From assembly GCA_023374045.1 (NCBI GenBank), contig CM041778.1, positions 365,278,831 through 365,342,830 on the forward strand: a stretch of 64,000 nucleotides of DNA, given 5' to 3'. This DNA comes from Limonium bicolor (lineage: Eukaryota; Streptophyta; Magnoliopsida; Caryophyllales; Plumbaginaceae). Below, in pieces: positions 12,213-22,232 of this stretch. Made by a program: the position numbers and the translations under genes. Every line of letters begins with the position of its first letter. The stretch's first letter is position 1. The notes beneath the pieces are model-generated. The model ran no database searches and was not told the DNA's origin. It saw only the letters and a list, made by a program, of their open reading frames with translations.

Positions 12213-12444
12213 GTCTTGATTTCACTGATTTCTTCTTGTGTTGAATAAAGTGCGCTCGGGTTCGGGTCTCGGACTGATAGGGGAACCTCGGGTTCGAGTG
12301 TTTGGCATGCACAGAAGAAATTTGATTTGTGAGGATTTGTGAAATTAACAGTAAAATAAATAAAAGCAAAATATTTAAATAGGTGAATAACTAAATTAGA
12401 CAAAAATTAAAGTACCGAAAACTAGGGAAATTGATGGATCAATT

Positions 12445-12461
12445 TCCCCGGCAACGCGCCA
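12445..12461 (-). promoter_or_regulatory. Primer-binding site of the Athila element (tRNA-Asp)
   Basis: On the minus strand, TGGCGCGTTGCCGGGGA. It matches the 3' end of plant tRNA-Asp (TGGCGCCGTTGCCGGGGA) with one base missing and lies six bases from the LTR. tRNA-Asp priming is characteristic of Athila-lineage elements. Confidence 0.85.
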
Positions 12462-12467
12462 TAAACT

Positions 12468-14233
12468 TGTTGGCCAAAAATACATAGTGAAATATATACT
12501 TATGGGCAAAGAAAAGGCAAGTGCACCTAGTCGATGTAGTACAACAAGTGTCGTATCCACAGAGAAATTGGTTCAATTATCCTAGTCTCGGTATTTAATA
12601 AAAACAGCAAATAGGGGGTTTAGCCGGAGGCAAGCTTGATTGTTTAGGATCAGTGCAAAAATAATAAATACAGTAAAATAAGGTGAATTAATTGATATGG
12701 GTGGAAAAAGGTATCCTAGGATAGTGGGGGAATTGCCTAAATTACTTAAACAAATTTATAACCATGTCTCAATTATTTATTGTCTATTAGAGTTAATAAG
12801 GGTAAGTTACGAACTCTTAATATAGCCTCAGTATTTTCCTACTCAATCCGGAGTGTAAATACCAAGGTTTATTCCTTTGTGGTACTATTGACTATCTCAA
12901 AATCATATGTTGATAGTTACCATAAAAATGCAGTAGTTTGTCGCGTAAAGCATTTAACAATATTTATTGAAAGGAATAAAAACAAGTATAATAAATGAGA
13001 CAGGTAATAAATATTTATTTAAGCAATATTAGGGTCAAACCCCATCCTAGGATCCAAATAAAAATTACTCAGCCATTGACAGAAAAAAAACAGAGTAAAG
13101 ATAGACATTAAAACAGAGTAAAGTTTGAGGAAAGAAAGAACTCTATTTTTGGGGAGAGTTGTTTCGCTTCCGGGCTTGTCTCCGTGATTATGTCGACCTC
13201 AAAACGATGATAAACAGGTAGAACGAAGAAAAATGAACAAACAGGCACAAGTTGATCCTGTCCGGTAGGGGCTACGCGGACACAAATCGGACAACCTGTT
13301 CGGGTAGGGACTACGCGGACACAAATCTGGATTCTTCGCCTGGTTTTCTGGAAAATGGAAGAGTTAGGTTATTTGGTGATGGGAAATGATGGAAATGAAG
13401 TGGAGATGTGTGGTATATGGATGGAGAATGGAATTTGGATGGAGGGAGAGTGAATTTTGATGAGCGTTGTGTGATCGATGATGGGAATTGATGAAGAATG
13501 AGTGTGGGTTTTATAGGAGAAAGGAGGGGAAGAGGACAAAGTTTATTGCAGGTGTGGGTGAAGAAAATAAGGGATGCGGCGCCTGATATGTTTGATGTAG
13601 TAGATAGATATGTTTGTAGGCCGTAATTGAGGAAAAACAGCGAAGGCGGTGCAGATCTATCAGTCGCGTGATTTCTGGATTCGGCGCAGTCATTTACACG
13701 TGTCCGGATTTGTGTCGGATTTGTGTCCGGATAGGGCCCATCCGGACGTGTCATGTCCGAGTGTGTGTCTGCGTAAGGACACAAATGTCCTGGCGAGAGT
13801 TTGTACGTGTCCGAGTTTGTGTCCGGATTTGGCCATCCGGACGTGAGACGTCTGAGTTTTTGTCCGCGTAAGGACACAGATGTACTTTAGAGTTGTCCGG
13901 GTAGGGGCTACGCGGACACAAATCCGGACAAAACCTGTCCGGGTAGGGTCTACGCGGACACAAATCCGGACACATGTATTTCGTCTCATCTTGTTCTGTA
14001 AACTTCGACAGGCTCCAGATTCTTCGTTTGAGCTCGTGTTTAGATCTGTTTGCGCCTATGCGTTCGTCTCTTCGTCTACTTTGATCCTAGCTTGGTTTTA
14101 CTCATGTTTAACCAATAAATCTGTAAGATAACCAATAAACTAGCGGAAACTAACCAAAGTGGAGAAATGAGCAAAAATGCTAATATAACATAAGAAATAC
14201 ACCCATAAATCATGCTCATTTGGACACTTATCA
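12468..14233 (-). repeat. 5' LTR (element orientation) of the Athila element
   Basis: Direct repeat of 6488-8245 with the same TG...CA ends, flanked on the right by TSD CAAGG (14234-14238). It would hold the element's promoter, but no TATA box was assigned. Small indels distinguish it from the partner, for example around 13280-13330 and 13700-13720. Confidence 0.92.
13695..13975. repeat. GC-rich hairpin array, second Athila LTR copy
   Basis: Counterpart of 7690-7976 with the same TCCGGA-based inverted units. It has an extra GTCGGATTTGT near 13703-13715, evidence that copy number changes within the array. Confidence 0.82.
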
Positions 14234-14238
14234 CAAGG

Positions 14239-15330
14239 CTGCTAGCAAGGACCCAAATTGGGTACATGCTATGGCCGAAGAATTTGAGGCTCTCAACAAA
14301 ACAAGACCTAGACTATAGTAGACTTACCTAAGGGAAAGCGACCCATAAGTTGTAAATGGGTCTACAAAACAAAACTTAAACCTAACGGTAGCCTAGAAGA
14401 TATAAGGCCAGTTAGTTGTTAGGGGTTTTACATAAAGACATGGGCTGGATTTGAAGAAACTTTCTCCCCTGTGACAAAACTCACCACCGTTTGTTCCTTG
14501 ATAATAATTTCAGTAAAAAGGGATGGGATATTAAACCAATTGGACGTAAATAACGCTTTCTTGGATGATGATCTCCATGAAGATGTTTACTTGACCATAC
14601 CTCAAGGTTTAAGAGTTGGAGGAGAGAATAGGCATGCAAACTTCATAAATCTCTACATGGATTGAAGCAAGCTTCTCGTCAATGGTATGAGAAACTTGCT
14701 AATTTCCTAAAAGATCTAGACTTCCATCATTCACAAAATGATTATTCTCTTTTTGTCAAGAAAAATAAAACAACATAACTTTATTACGCATCTATGTAGA
14801 TGTCATTCTAGTGGTTGGTAATGATGCCAAAGAGATAAAATTCTTATTTACACAACTCGATAGAAAGTTCAAGATAAAAGATTTAGGAAGACTAAACTTT
14901 TTTCTTGGAATGGAATTTTTAGAAAATGACAATGGGATAATTATGTCACAACAATGATACATAAATCAAATTCCCCATGAGTTTGACATGCAACAATATT
15001 GCAAAGCCTCTGTTTCTCCATTACCTATCAACATAAAGCTATACAAAGATTCGGACTCCAAACTAGAAAATCCCACCATATATCGGTGCTTGGTAGGTAA
15101 TTGAATTTCCTTACCAACACTCGACCGGATATATGTTATGCATTCCAATTCGTTAGTCAATTCCTCTAATTTTCCAATTCAAAATACCTCAATGCAGCCT
15201 ATCAAACACTTTTCTACATTAAGGGCACTTCTAGTTCGGTCTATACTTCAACAAAACCCAACTTTGAACTAAAAGCTTATTGTGACTCATATTAGGCCTC
15301 TTGCCCAATCACCCGTAAATATTTTTGGGT
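14239..15330 (+). pseudogene. copia-1 reverse transcriptase remnant
   Basis: The copia frame resumes immediately after the Athila TSD: NWVHAMAEEFEALNKT (near 14258), KPNGSLED, ETFSPVTKL (near 14458), LNQLDVNNAFLDDDLHEDV (first catalytic Asp region, near 14532-14585) and YVDVILVV (14793-14816). In the last motif the second Asp of Y-V-D-D is Val. FKIKDLGRLNFFLGMEF follows near 14870. Multiple stops and the lost Asp make it inactive. Confidence 0.87.
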
Positions 15331-15359
15331 ATTAGATTCTCCTAGGTAACTCCCCCATA

Positions 15360-15660
15360 AGTAGGAAATCTAAGAAACAAACATCAATGGCTTTGTCTTC
15401 TGCTGAAGTAGAATACAAGGTAATGCGACAAGTGACCAGGGAATTAAGTTGGCTTAGTATACTGTCAAATGAAATTAGGGTTCCAAATATAACACCAATA
15501 CCGTTAAATTGTGATATTCTTGCAGCAATCCATATAGCTAGGAACCCTGTATCCCATGAACGCACTAAGCATGTGGAGATAGATTACCATTTTGTTTGTG
15601 ATAAACTGTAGGGAGGTCTTATATAGGTACAGTACGTTCCAAGTACTCAGTAGCTTGCCA
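15360..15660 (+). pseudogene. copia-1 RNase H C-terminal remnant
   Basis: Contains SKKQTSMALSSAEVEYKVM (near 15364-15425), the copia RNase H motif around its Glu, then NPVSHERTKHVEIDYHFVCDKL (near 15543-15610), the family's C-terminal signature. It would degrade template RNA during cDNA synthesis. The upstream half (14960-15330) is badly degraded. Confidence 0.85.
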
Positions 15661-15808
15661 ATTTAATGACCAAGCCATTATCAAGTAAGAGCTACCAGAA
15701 TTCTTTGCAACCCCTAGTATTATAGCAACAAGACAGACCATGATGATAGCTTGCAACACAAAATAATGAACACACTTTCTGCTCTATACAATAGCATCAA
15801 TTGTATCC

Positions 15809-15823
15809 TTTGAGGGGGGTATT
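15809..15823 (+). promoter_or_regulatory. Polypurine tract of copia-1
   Basis: TTTGAGGGGGGTATT directly precedes the 3' LTR start. It is the expected plus-strand priming site, correctly placed after RNase H. Confidence 0.82.
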
Positions 15824-16060
15824 TGTATACATACTTACTGATATTATGTATTGGTATGTGCTAGTTTATGTACTGATATATGTAGTGTGTACTTAGGACA
15901 TATAAGTGTATGTTTCTAGCATGTATTATAGGATATATAATCTTTGTACTTTATAGACACTCTAGGTTATACTGATCGTAGGCTAGACATATATACACTG
16001 TTGTAGATATACATTTTAGTTGTTGGTTTTCTCTGTTTTCAGGAATAACTACGAGTGCAG
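15824..16060 (+). repeat. 3' LTR of copia-1, distal end missing
   Basis: Begins TGTATACATACTTACTG after the polypurine tract and matches 1990-2210 to GAGTGCAG. Homology then stops, although the 5' LTR continues about 65 bp to its PBS. No TSD could be found. Either a deletion or a later event replaced the end. Confidence 0.8.
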
Positions 16061-18400
16061 CAAAATGTGAAATCAACTTAAAGTAAAACGTAACAAAACC
16101 TAGGTTATAACATATATAATATGAAATTGTACCGCAAATAAATCAAGCAAGCAAGAAAGACATGCTTACATATAGAATCGGTGACTAGAGTAACTGTCGC
16201 ACGAAGAATTTGTTCCATTGTTGTCTTGTCAACTATCTCAACATATTAGAGGGGTAGAACTCTTGAGAGTTATACATTCCTTAAGTTTATCTTCATTACT
16301 AGCTATATGATATGAGATCTGGATGAAACGATGAGAAGATCATGAACAATCCAAAAGTAGTTCAATGAAGAAGTGGCTTGCTATTGGCAAGCAGTGCTAG
16401 AGGATGATGAGAGAGAGTGAACAACGGCGGTGGGAGCGGCGGCGGTGAGAGTGGACAGTGGGGGCGGATGTGGGAGCGGTAGGGCGAGAATGGAAGGTGG
16501 CAAGAGAAGATGCAACAATATCGAGGAAGTTTAGTTTATGTTTTATGCTATTGCGTAGGATGACTCGTGAGAACAAACAGAGGTGAGCAAACAAATGTGG
16601 CCTCTGTGTAGAAATAATAGAACGGGGGCAAATACTTTAAGTTGCCTCAGTTAATCTTACTCAACTGTGGTCAAAGGAGGCGAGGGAAAAGTCACCTCTA
16701 TTGTGATGGACCAATGGAGGTAACTATTATATGTCGCCTTAGTTAATCTTACCCAAGTATAAACAAATAAGACAAAAATAAAAATTGCCTCTATTATGAT
16801 AGACCAACAGAGGCAACTAATATAACTCGTGTCAGTTATCTTATCAATGGAGGAAACCTTAAAGTCGCCTCTAATGATCTTATGCTGTGACACACCCCAA
16901 TAGATCAAAGGAGGCACATAAAAATGTCGTCTACATTGATCATATAAACTTAGGCAAAAATCATTCTCGCCTCCATTGAACAAACAATCAGAGGCCACTT
17001 TATTACTCACCTCCTTTGATTATACTATCAGAGACAACGTTATTACTCGCCTCCATTGATTAGATTAAATGAAGAAAGTTTTAGGTTTCCTTCATTTATC
17101 ACATTCAAATTGCCCCTTGACAAATTGTTGTAGTAATTTATGTATTTAATGTTCCAGTGAGGGTTATGGATAGAAAATATATAATTAAACTTGTAAGTTT
17201 TTACTATTTGTTTTATATAAGATAGAGAATTGATCGATCGTAATAGGAAAAAGGTTCTAACAATTTCATTAGGGTTGTATTCTTGAAACATATGGTAGAG
17301 TATTATCAAATATAGACTACTTAATGTTTATTTTACCTCATTTAATTTTGGAATCCATCTCAGGACTTGTTTGGTCCCATTCACTGACGTTTCACGACAA
17401 CACTATCTTATTTCACATTAGGTCCTTTATTACATAGTCCCTTATGGACCTATATATACTTTGATAGATAGATATATACCCATGTGAATTAGAAAACATG
17501 TTAGGCATGTGGATTCATTAAAACTCACATCAAGGACTCTACTACCAATAACTCTAAATGGGGTTAACCATAAAACTAGTTGGCAATAAACGAATTAGAT
17601 CACGTGTCTATTAATCACATAGTTTTTTATTCTTCCTCGATCATCTCCATCACATTCATTATCAGGGCTCACTTTTTGACTTGTATGTGTGACATTGTTT
17701 GGTTTTACATCAGGTCATCCATTCAACAACAGTGCATTATTCCGACTAAACCTGATTGTGCCTTAATTCTTATAAGGTACTAGCTGCAGATGTATTAGTC
17801 ACTGCAAAGATATAGTTCTTTGAACACGAGATATGATTAGTTGACCAAATTATCTTAAACATAAAAAGCATTGGTGAAAATATTTGCAACTCACCTTTTC
17901 GAACTAACATGAAAAAGATGCCTTGGCCACAATAGTTCTCGAACAATGTAAACAAATATGATGCATATGTTTTAGTTTAAAACATATCTAATACCTACTA
18001 CAAAGAAAGCAAGAAGATAATGACATCAAAGTTTATGAAAAGAAAACTATTAAGTAGAAATTTTTTGTCATAATAAAGGCTAGAGAACTCAAATTCTTTC
18101 TTTTTTTACTTTGATTAAACAATAATTTTTAGTTTTAAAGAGAACTGGCTAATGAACTTTAAACCCCATAGTTTATGAAAAAACTATGTCCTAAAATAAA
18201 ATCCATATTACATGAGGCCCAACTGATGACACCTAAATAAGAACTAAGGTATCCCTAAATAAAGGATGAACAACAAAAAAACATGTGAAATTGATCCTTT
18301 CAAGGTATCAAAGGATGATTTTCACTGCATAGAAGCTATAGGTTGGTTTGTACATAAATTGGCACTCTAGACTTGCAACATATAAGATCTTTAGCTGAGT
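16061..18400. other. AT-rich spacer, no gene recognised
   Basis: Apart from the repeat cluster at 16590-17060 and a GGCGG-rich patch at 16425-16480, nothing coding or structural was recognised. Frames here are short and lack family motifs. Confidence 0.5.
16590..17060. repeat. Cluster of GAGGCGA/TCGCCTC short repeats in both orientations
   Basis: About ten variants of a unit with GAGGYRACTTT or its inverse, often with GATYRA next to it (for example near 16675, 16693, 16725, 16800, 16870, 16955, 17010 and 17048). This density of short inverted and direct motifs is usual for subterminal regions of CACTA or MULE DNA transposons, but no terminal inverted repeat or TSD was identified. Class uncertain. 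Confidence 0.45.
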
Positions 18401-18787
18401 GATAATCACGTATTGCAATTAATCAATAGTACTTTGGAAAAGGAAGTTGTTTTCATCTCTACTATTATGTATTGAGACAACAAGTCGTGAATATTCTCAT
18501 ATTCGAACAAATGGGTGTAGCCATCAGATCCATAAACCTCAACTACTAACTAGGATTTTCTATATTTCTTTGTCTTTTAGTAATGATGAGCTGATACTAC
18601 TGGCATAAGTAATATAAATAACTCTCTAGAGTACTATTTTGGTACTGGAAGAATAACCAAAACTCTGTTACTGCTTTCTCTCTCTTCTCTAAGAGTTTTC
18701 TCTTCCTCCAGTTCCCTTGTTTCATGAATAACAAAGTTGACATTGTTTCATCATTTCTTCCCTCTCTGATCCAGCTAAATTTCTACA

Positions 18788-18800
18788 TGGTATTAGAGCA
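18788..18800 (+). promoter_or_regulatory. Primer-binding site of copia-2 (tRNA-Met type)
   Basis: TGGTATTAGAGCA follows TTTCTACA, a CA-ended LTR. One mismatch to the canonical TGGTATCAGAGC. Confidence 0.8.
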
Positions 18801-18908
18801 TAATGCTTTGATTCTGGCTTGATCTATCCTTCCGCAGCTATTTATGAGAGCGTTCATCATAGTTGAGCCATGGAGAAACAAGTGATTATTCTAGAGAACA
18901 TTCTTTAG

Positions 18909-19780
18909 ATGCTCACAGCTAGTGCGGGCCTGAGATCGCAGGAGAACACTGATCCTCCATTCATTCACCCTAGTAATCATCCAGGGATGATTGTTGTAGG
19001 AAAATTTAGCGGTAAGAATTTTCACACCTGGAAAAAGACATCGATTCTATCATTGAAAGCTAAAAATAAGCTAGGTATAGTTGAAGAAAGTAAAGAAACC
19101 AGATCAGATAGTGCACTTAGCACGATGGGAGAGATGTGATTCCTTAGTGCAATCCTGGATTCTGAATGCTCTTGATAAATCAATGGCTCAGAGTGTTATG
19201 GTGGCCGGATATGCGAAGGATCTGTGGGACGAACTGGCGGAACGATTTGAAACAACTAATTAATAGATCACAATTCTTTCAAATACGAAGAGTTATCTCT
19301 CATCTCAAGCAGAAAGGGGAAAGCATTACTACTTAATATACAAAGTTTAAAAATCCCTAGGATGAGCAATCTTCGATGTTTAATATGCCTGAATGTACCT
19401 ACAGTAGTGTGAAGAAGATTGAATAATTTTATCAGATACGGAAACTTGTGGAGTTAGTTATGGGACTAGATGATTCTTACAGTCACATTGGAGGTAATAT
19501 TCTAATGCTGACTAAACTCCCTGCTATTAAGCAGGCTTATTCGATCTTAATACAAGAGGAAAACAAAGGGAAGTGACTGCTCAGTCGACATGAAACAAAG
19601 AAAACTTTAGTTTTTCTGTTAATTCTGTGAAACCTTCTATGGATTTAAGGTGACAGAATGATATAGAGACAAAAGGAAATAAGTTTTTTCACTGTGAGCA
19701 TTGTGGTAAAAAAAGGACACACCATCGATACTTGCTATCAGAAATGGGGTTTTCCAAGGGGTACAAGTATGGAAAAAACA
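18909..19780 (+). pseudogene. copia-2 gag remnant with zinc knuckle
   Basis: DPPFIHPSNHPGMIVV (near 18950) and FHTWKKTSILSLKAKNKLG open a Retrotran_gag_3 Gag. After a frameshift near 19110 the second frame gives WERCDSLVQSWILNALDKSMAQSVM and LWDELAERF. LVMGLDDSYSHIGGNIL follows near 19455, then a CCHC knuckle near 19695-19750 (EHCGKKGHTIDTC, disturbed by one extra base). At least two frameshifts and several stops. Confidence 0.82.
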
Positions 19781-20009
19781 AGAAAAGTTCAGTGAATGCT
19801 TGTCTGAATAATAAAATTACTAATCATACTCAGAAAAATCTGATCAATAGTCTCAGTTTCATGGTTTTAATATGAGAAACCGAATCAACTTGCGAATTAC
19901 TTTGGACAAAGTAAGAACGTGGCGACTATGTGTAGCTTTGCATGTATTTTTAATCATTCTCAGTCACCTTTCTGTCTGAGTTCTACTAATGCTTTACTTT
20001 GTAAGAAAA

Positions 20010-20490
20010 ATTAATGGATTCTTGACTCGGGAGCAACATATTACATCTGTTGTGATTAATCCATGTATAACAAACTTGAGCAACTGAGACATAGCAGAAA
20101 GATTAAAATGCCAGATGGTCACTTCAAGGAAGTAAAAGTTTGTGGGAGTGTTTCCTTAAATAAACACTGTCTACTTGATAAAGTAATTCTAGTACCTGGT
20201 TTTTACTTCAATCTACTATCTATTAGTAGATTAGCAGAGCAACTATGTGGGTTGATAAGTTTCGGTGAACAAACCTATTACTTTTAAGACCTTTCCTAGA
20301 ATAAAATTGAAGTCGTTGGAAGATTGCAAGGAGGATTGTATATCCTTGATGAAGTAGTTGTCTTTATTGCTATGGAGAAGATATCTCAAGCTGAATCAAT
20401 GGTGTCAAGATCATTACAGATGCTTCTACAGATGTGAGTATACTTTTTTTAGCTTATTTTACTTTTCTAGAAAAATGGCATCATCATTTA
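20010..20490 (+). pseudogene. copia-2 protease and start of GAG-pre-integrase
   Basis: WILDSGATYYI near 20018-20050 is an intact copia protease motif. After a stop it continues with KIKMPDGHFKEVKVCGSVSL and LVPGFYFNLLSISRLAEQL, as usual for copia protease C-termini. GLYILDEVV and finally KWHHHL (20472-20489) begin the GAG-pre-integrase domain before the breakpoint. Confidence 0.82.
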
Positions 20491-21340
20491 GATTAATCTA
20501 AATTAATTTAGGGGATTTCCTTTATTGAACCCTAAATAATACTATTAAATATTAAATTATTATGGTATTATGAATTTAAGTAAGATTTATAAGTCAATGA
20601 ATCTTGGAAAAATTTTAAGACACTCCAATTATATTATAAAGATTTTAGAAATATTTGGAACATTAATTTGAGTCTTAAAAATCAAAATAAAATCATAGAA
20701 ACCTTAAAACTTCTAAAGCCTTGCTAGGGTTGACTTTTTGAGAATGGTCAAACCGGCCCATGAAAACTATATCAATAAAAAGGTTATGGAAAACCAAGAA
20801 GATTGATAAAAAGAACGTTAAAAACGGATCATCCTAGCCAAAGTTATGATGAATTGAAGTTTAGAGCCAAAATTTAGGAGGTTGCTGAGGTGTCCAGGGC
20901 TAGCTGACTCAGCCGCGCGCCTCGGGACACGTGTCGCACCCAGTCAGCACCGAAGTCTACTGAATCGCTTAAGTTTTCCTTCAGTTTTGGCATTCCATGG
21001 GGCGATTTTCAGACGCTCATATCTCAGTCTCTACTCTCACCATTTCGTGCGCCGTCTTTTCATTCGATTCTCTTATCATTCCTCTTTCTAACCATTACTC
21101 ATACACAATCTGAATCCTTCTACAATGACCGCAAAATCCATCCAAAGTTGCCTCCCTGCGAAACCGTAACCCAGATTTTCCAGAAAACCAGTTAATCAGG
21201 TAAACTTCGTCTGATCATAACTTCTTCGTCTATGAACGAAAATCCACGTTCTATAGCTTGTTGTGTAGATCTCTAATCCCTCTACAACTTTCATGTTAAT
21301 GACCAAGGCTCATTTGTACTCGTTTGGGAGAGCGGAGCAT
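20491..21340. repeat. Inverted fragment of the element-D LTR
   Basis: This is the reverse complement of about 25160-26007, the terminal part of the D LTR (shared ATTAATCTAAATTAATTTAG, the CACGTGTCC region, and AACTTCGTCTGATCATAAC). The outer 15 bases of the LTR are missing at the copia-2 junction. The inner junction with the gag piece at about 21340 lies at a short shared AGTTC. With 25160-26007 it forms an inverted repeat with arms of about 850 bp. Confidence 0.85.
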
Positions 21341-22232
21341 CTAAAGTTCAAGCCGGTATGAAATTTGTCCCCAAATACCTCGGAGCGTAAGCTCCCTCTC
21401 CAATAACTGCAAGCAACTCCACAAACTTGTCATAGTACTCAGCAACAGAGGATGTCCCGTGCTTCAGCTGCTCAAATTCACTTCTCATCCTTTTCTGCAG
21501 ATAGGATGGATAGAACTTAGCTCTTAGGGCCACCAGAAATGCTTAGAGGTCAAAGTTCGCCTGGGCGGTCAGCTCAGCTCTAGCGGTCTGCCACCATCGA
21601 TGAGCAGGCCCTTGGAGAAAGTAGGCCGCTATGTCCACTTGGCGATCTGCTGGGACATGTAGAGAGGTGAAAGCTTTTTGAATCTCGGTGATGTATTTCT
21701 CCAAAGCCTTCGGTACAGGCTGGCCTTCGTAGACTGGGGGACGAAGATCGTTGACCGCTTTCAGCCTGTTGAACTCCCGTGGACCGTTAGGTGATGGCGG
21801 TGGCGGTTGAGGGATCTGAGCCAGCTGCTAAGCTAATGCAGCCGTCACGATTTGAGCTATGACCTCCGAGGTAACAGCGTCGGGTCCATAACCACCTGGG
21901 GGACCCCAACCTCTTCCTCCGCTTCGAGACATTTAATTGTTAACGACGGTGTTTGTTACTCAAAAGTTGTGTATTAAGTCTAGATATCTACGTAGTGAGT
22001 GTGAAGTGTTTATAACGTCCTGGAGACGGTGCGAAGATAGAGCATTCAAGAATAAGTGTAGTAATGTAAGCAAGTAAAGTGTAGTATGGGGTAAGGGTAA
22101 CGTGCCTTTCTGAAATCCTCACTTCCCAATTCTATCCCAATTCCCTAGTTTTAAGGGCACCTATATTCTAGGTATTTCACTCAGCTTGTTTTTCTCGGGC
22201 TCAGAGCGTAACTACACTCTGATACCACTTTC
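21341..22232 (-). pseudogene. gag fragment and PBS of a second D-family copy
   Basis: Matches the first gag exon of D (31600-32491): minus-strand start at 21932-21930, a Pro-rich PPPSPNGPREFNRLKAV stretch, RWWQTARAELTAQANFD and EQLKHGTSSVAEYYDKF. The PBS complement (CTCTGATACCA, about 22218-22228) is beside the LTR starting at 22233. The stop near 21545 and another near 21830 inactivate it. An LTR followed by a new gag implies a tandem array, most simply from unequal recombination between D-family LTRs. Confidence 0.85.

Larger units (their letters stand above)
6488..14233 (-). mobile_element. Athila-type Ty3/gypsy element lacking pol (gag-protease only)
   Basis: Complete insertion with two LTRs of about 1.76 kb (6488-8245 and 12468-14233), ends TGTTGG...TTATCA, and a perfect 5-bp TSD CAAGG (6483-6487 and 14234-14238). 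Gag and protease are on the minus strand. The PBS beside the right LTR matches tRNA-Asp, as known for Athila. Between protease (ends 9612) and the left LTR there are only 1.37 kb without RT, RNase H or integrase. It is therefore a non-autonomous gag-carrying derivative (TR-GAG-like) that would have needed enzymes from a relative. The two LTRs are very similar by eye, so it is much younger than copia-1. Confidence 0.92.
1990..16060 (+). mobile_element. Ty1/copia LTR retrotransposon (copia-1), decayed and interrupted twice
   Basis: An old copia element in plus orientation. Order: 5' LTR, tRNA-Met-type PBS, gag, protease, GAG-pre-integrase, integrase, RT, RNase H, polypurine tract, 3' LTR, which is the Pseudoviridae order. 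It is split by a CACTA transposon at 3360-4538 and a minus-strand Athila element at 6488-14233. Removing each insert together with one TSD copy restores continuous copia reading on both sides. Every domain has stops and frameshifts, so it is not autonomous. The LTR copies have clearly diverged, so it is older than its two inserts. Confidence 0.9.
18400..20490 (+). mobile_element. Truncated Ty1/copia element (copia-2): LTR tail, gag, protease
   Basis: An LTR tail of undefined start ends at 18787, followed by a PBS, gag, zinc knuckle, protease and the first residues of GAG-pre-integrase. Sequence breaks at about 20491 within WHHHL|, where an LGH would follow, and switches to an inverted gypsy LTR fragment. 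Integrase, RT and 3' LTR are not found. The copia RT after 36492 belongs to a different lineage. Confidence 0.8.
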
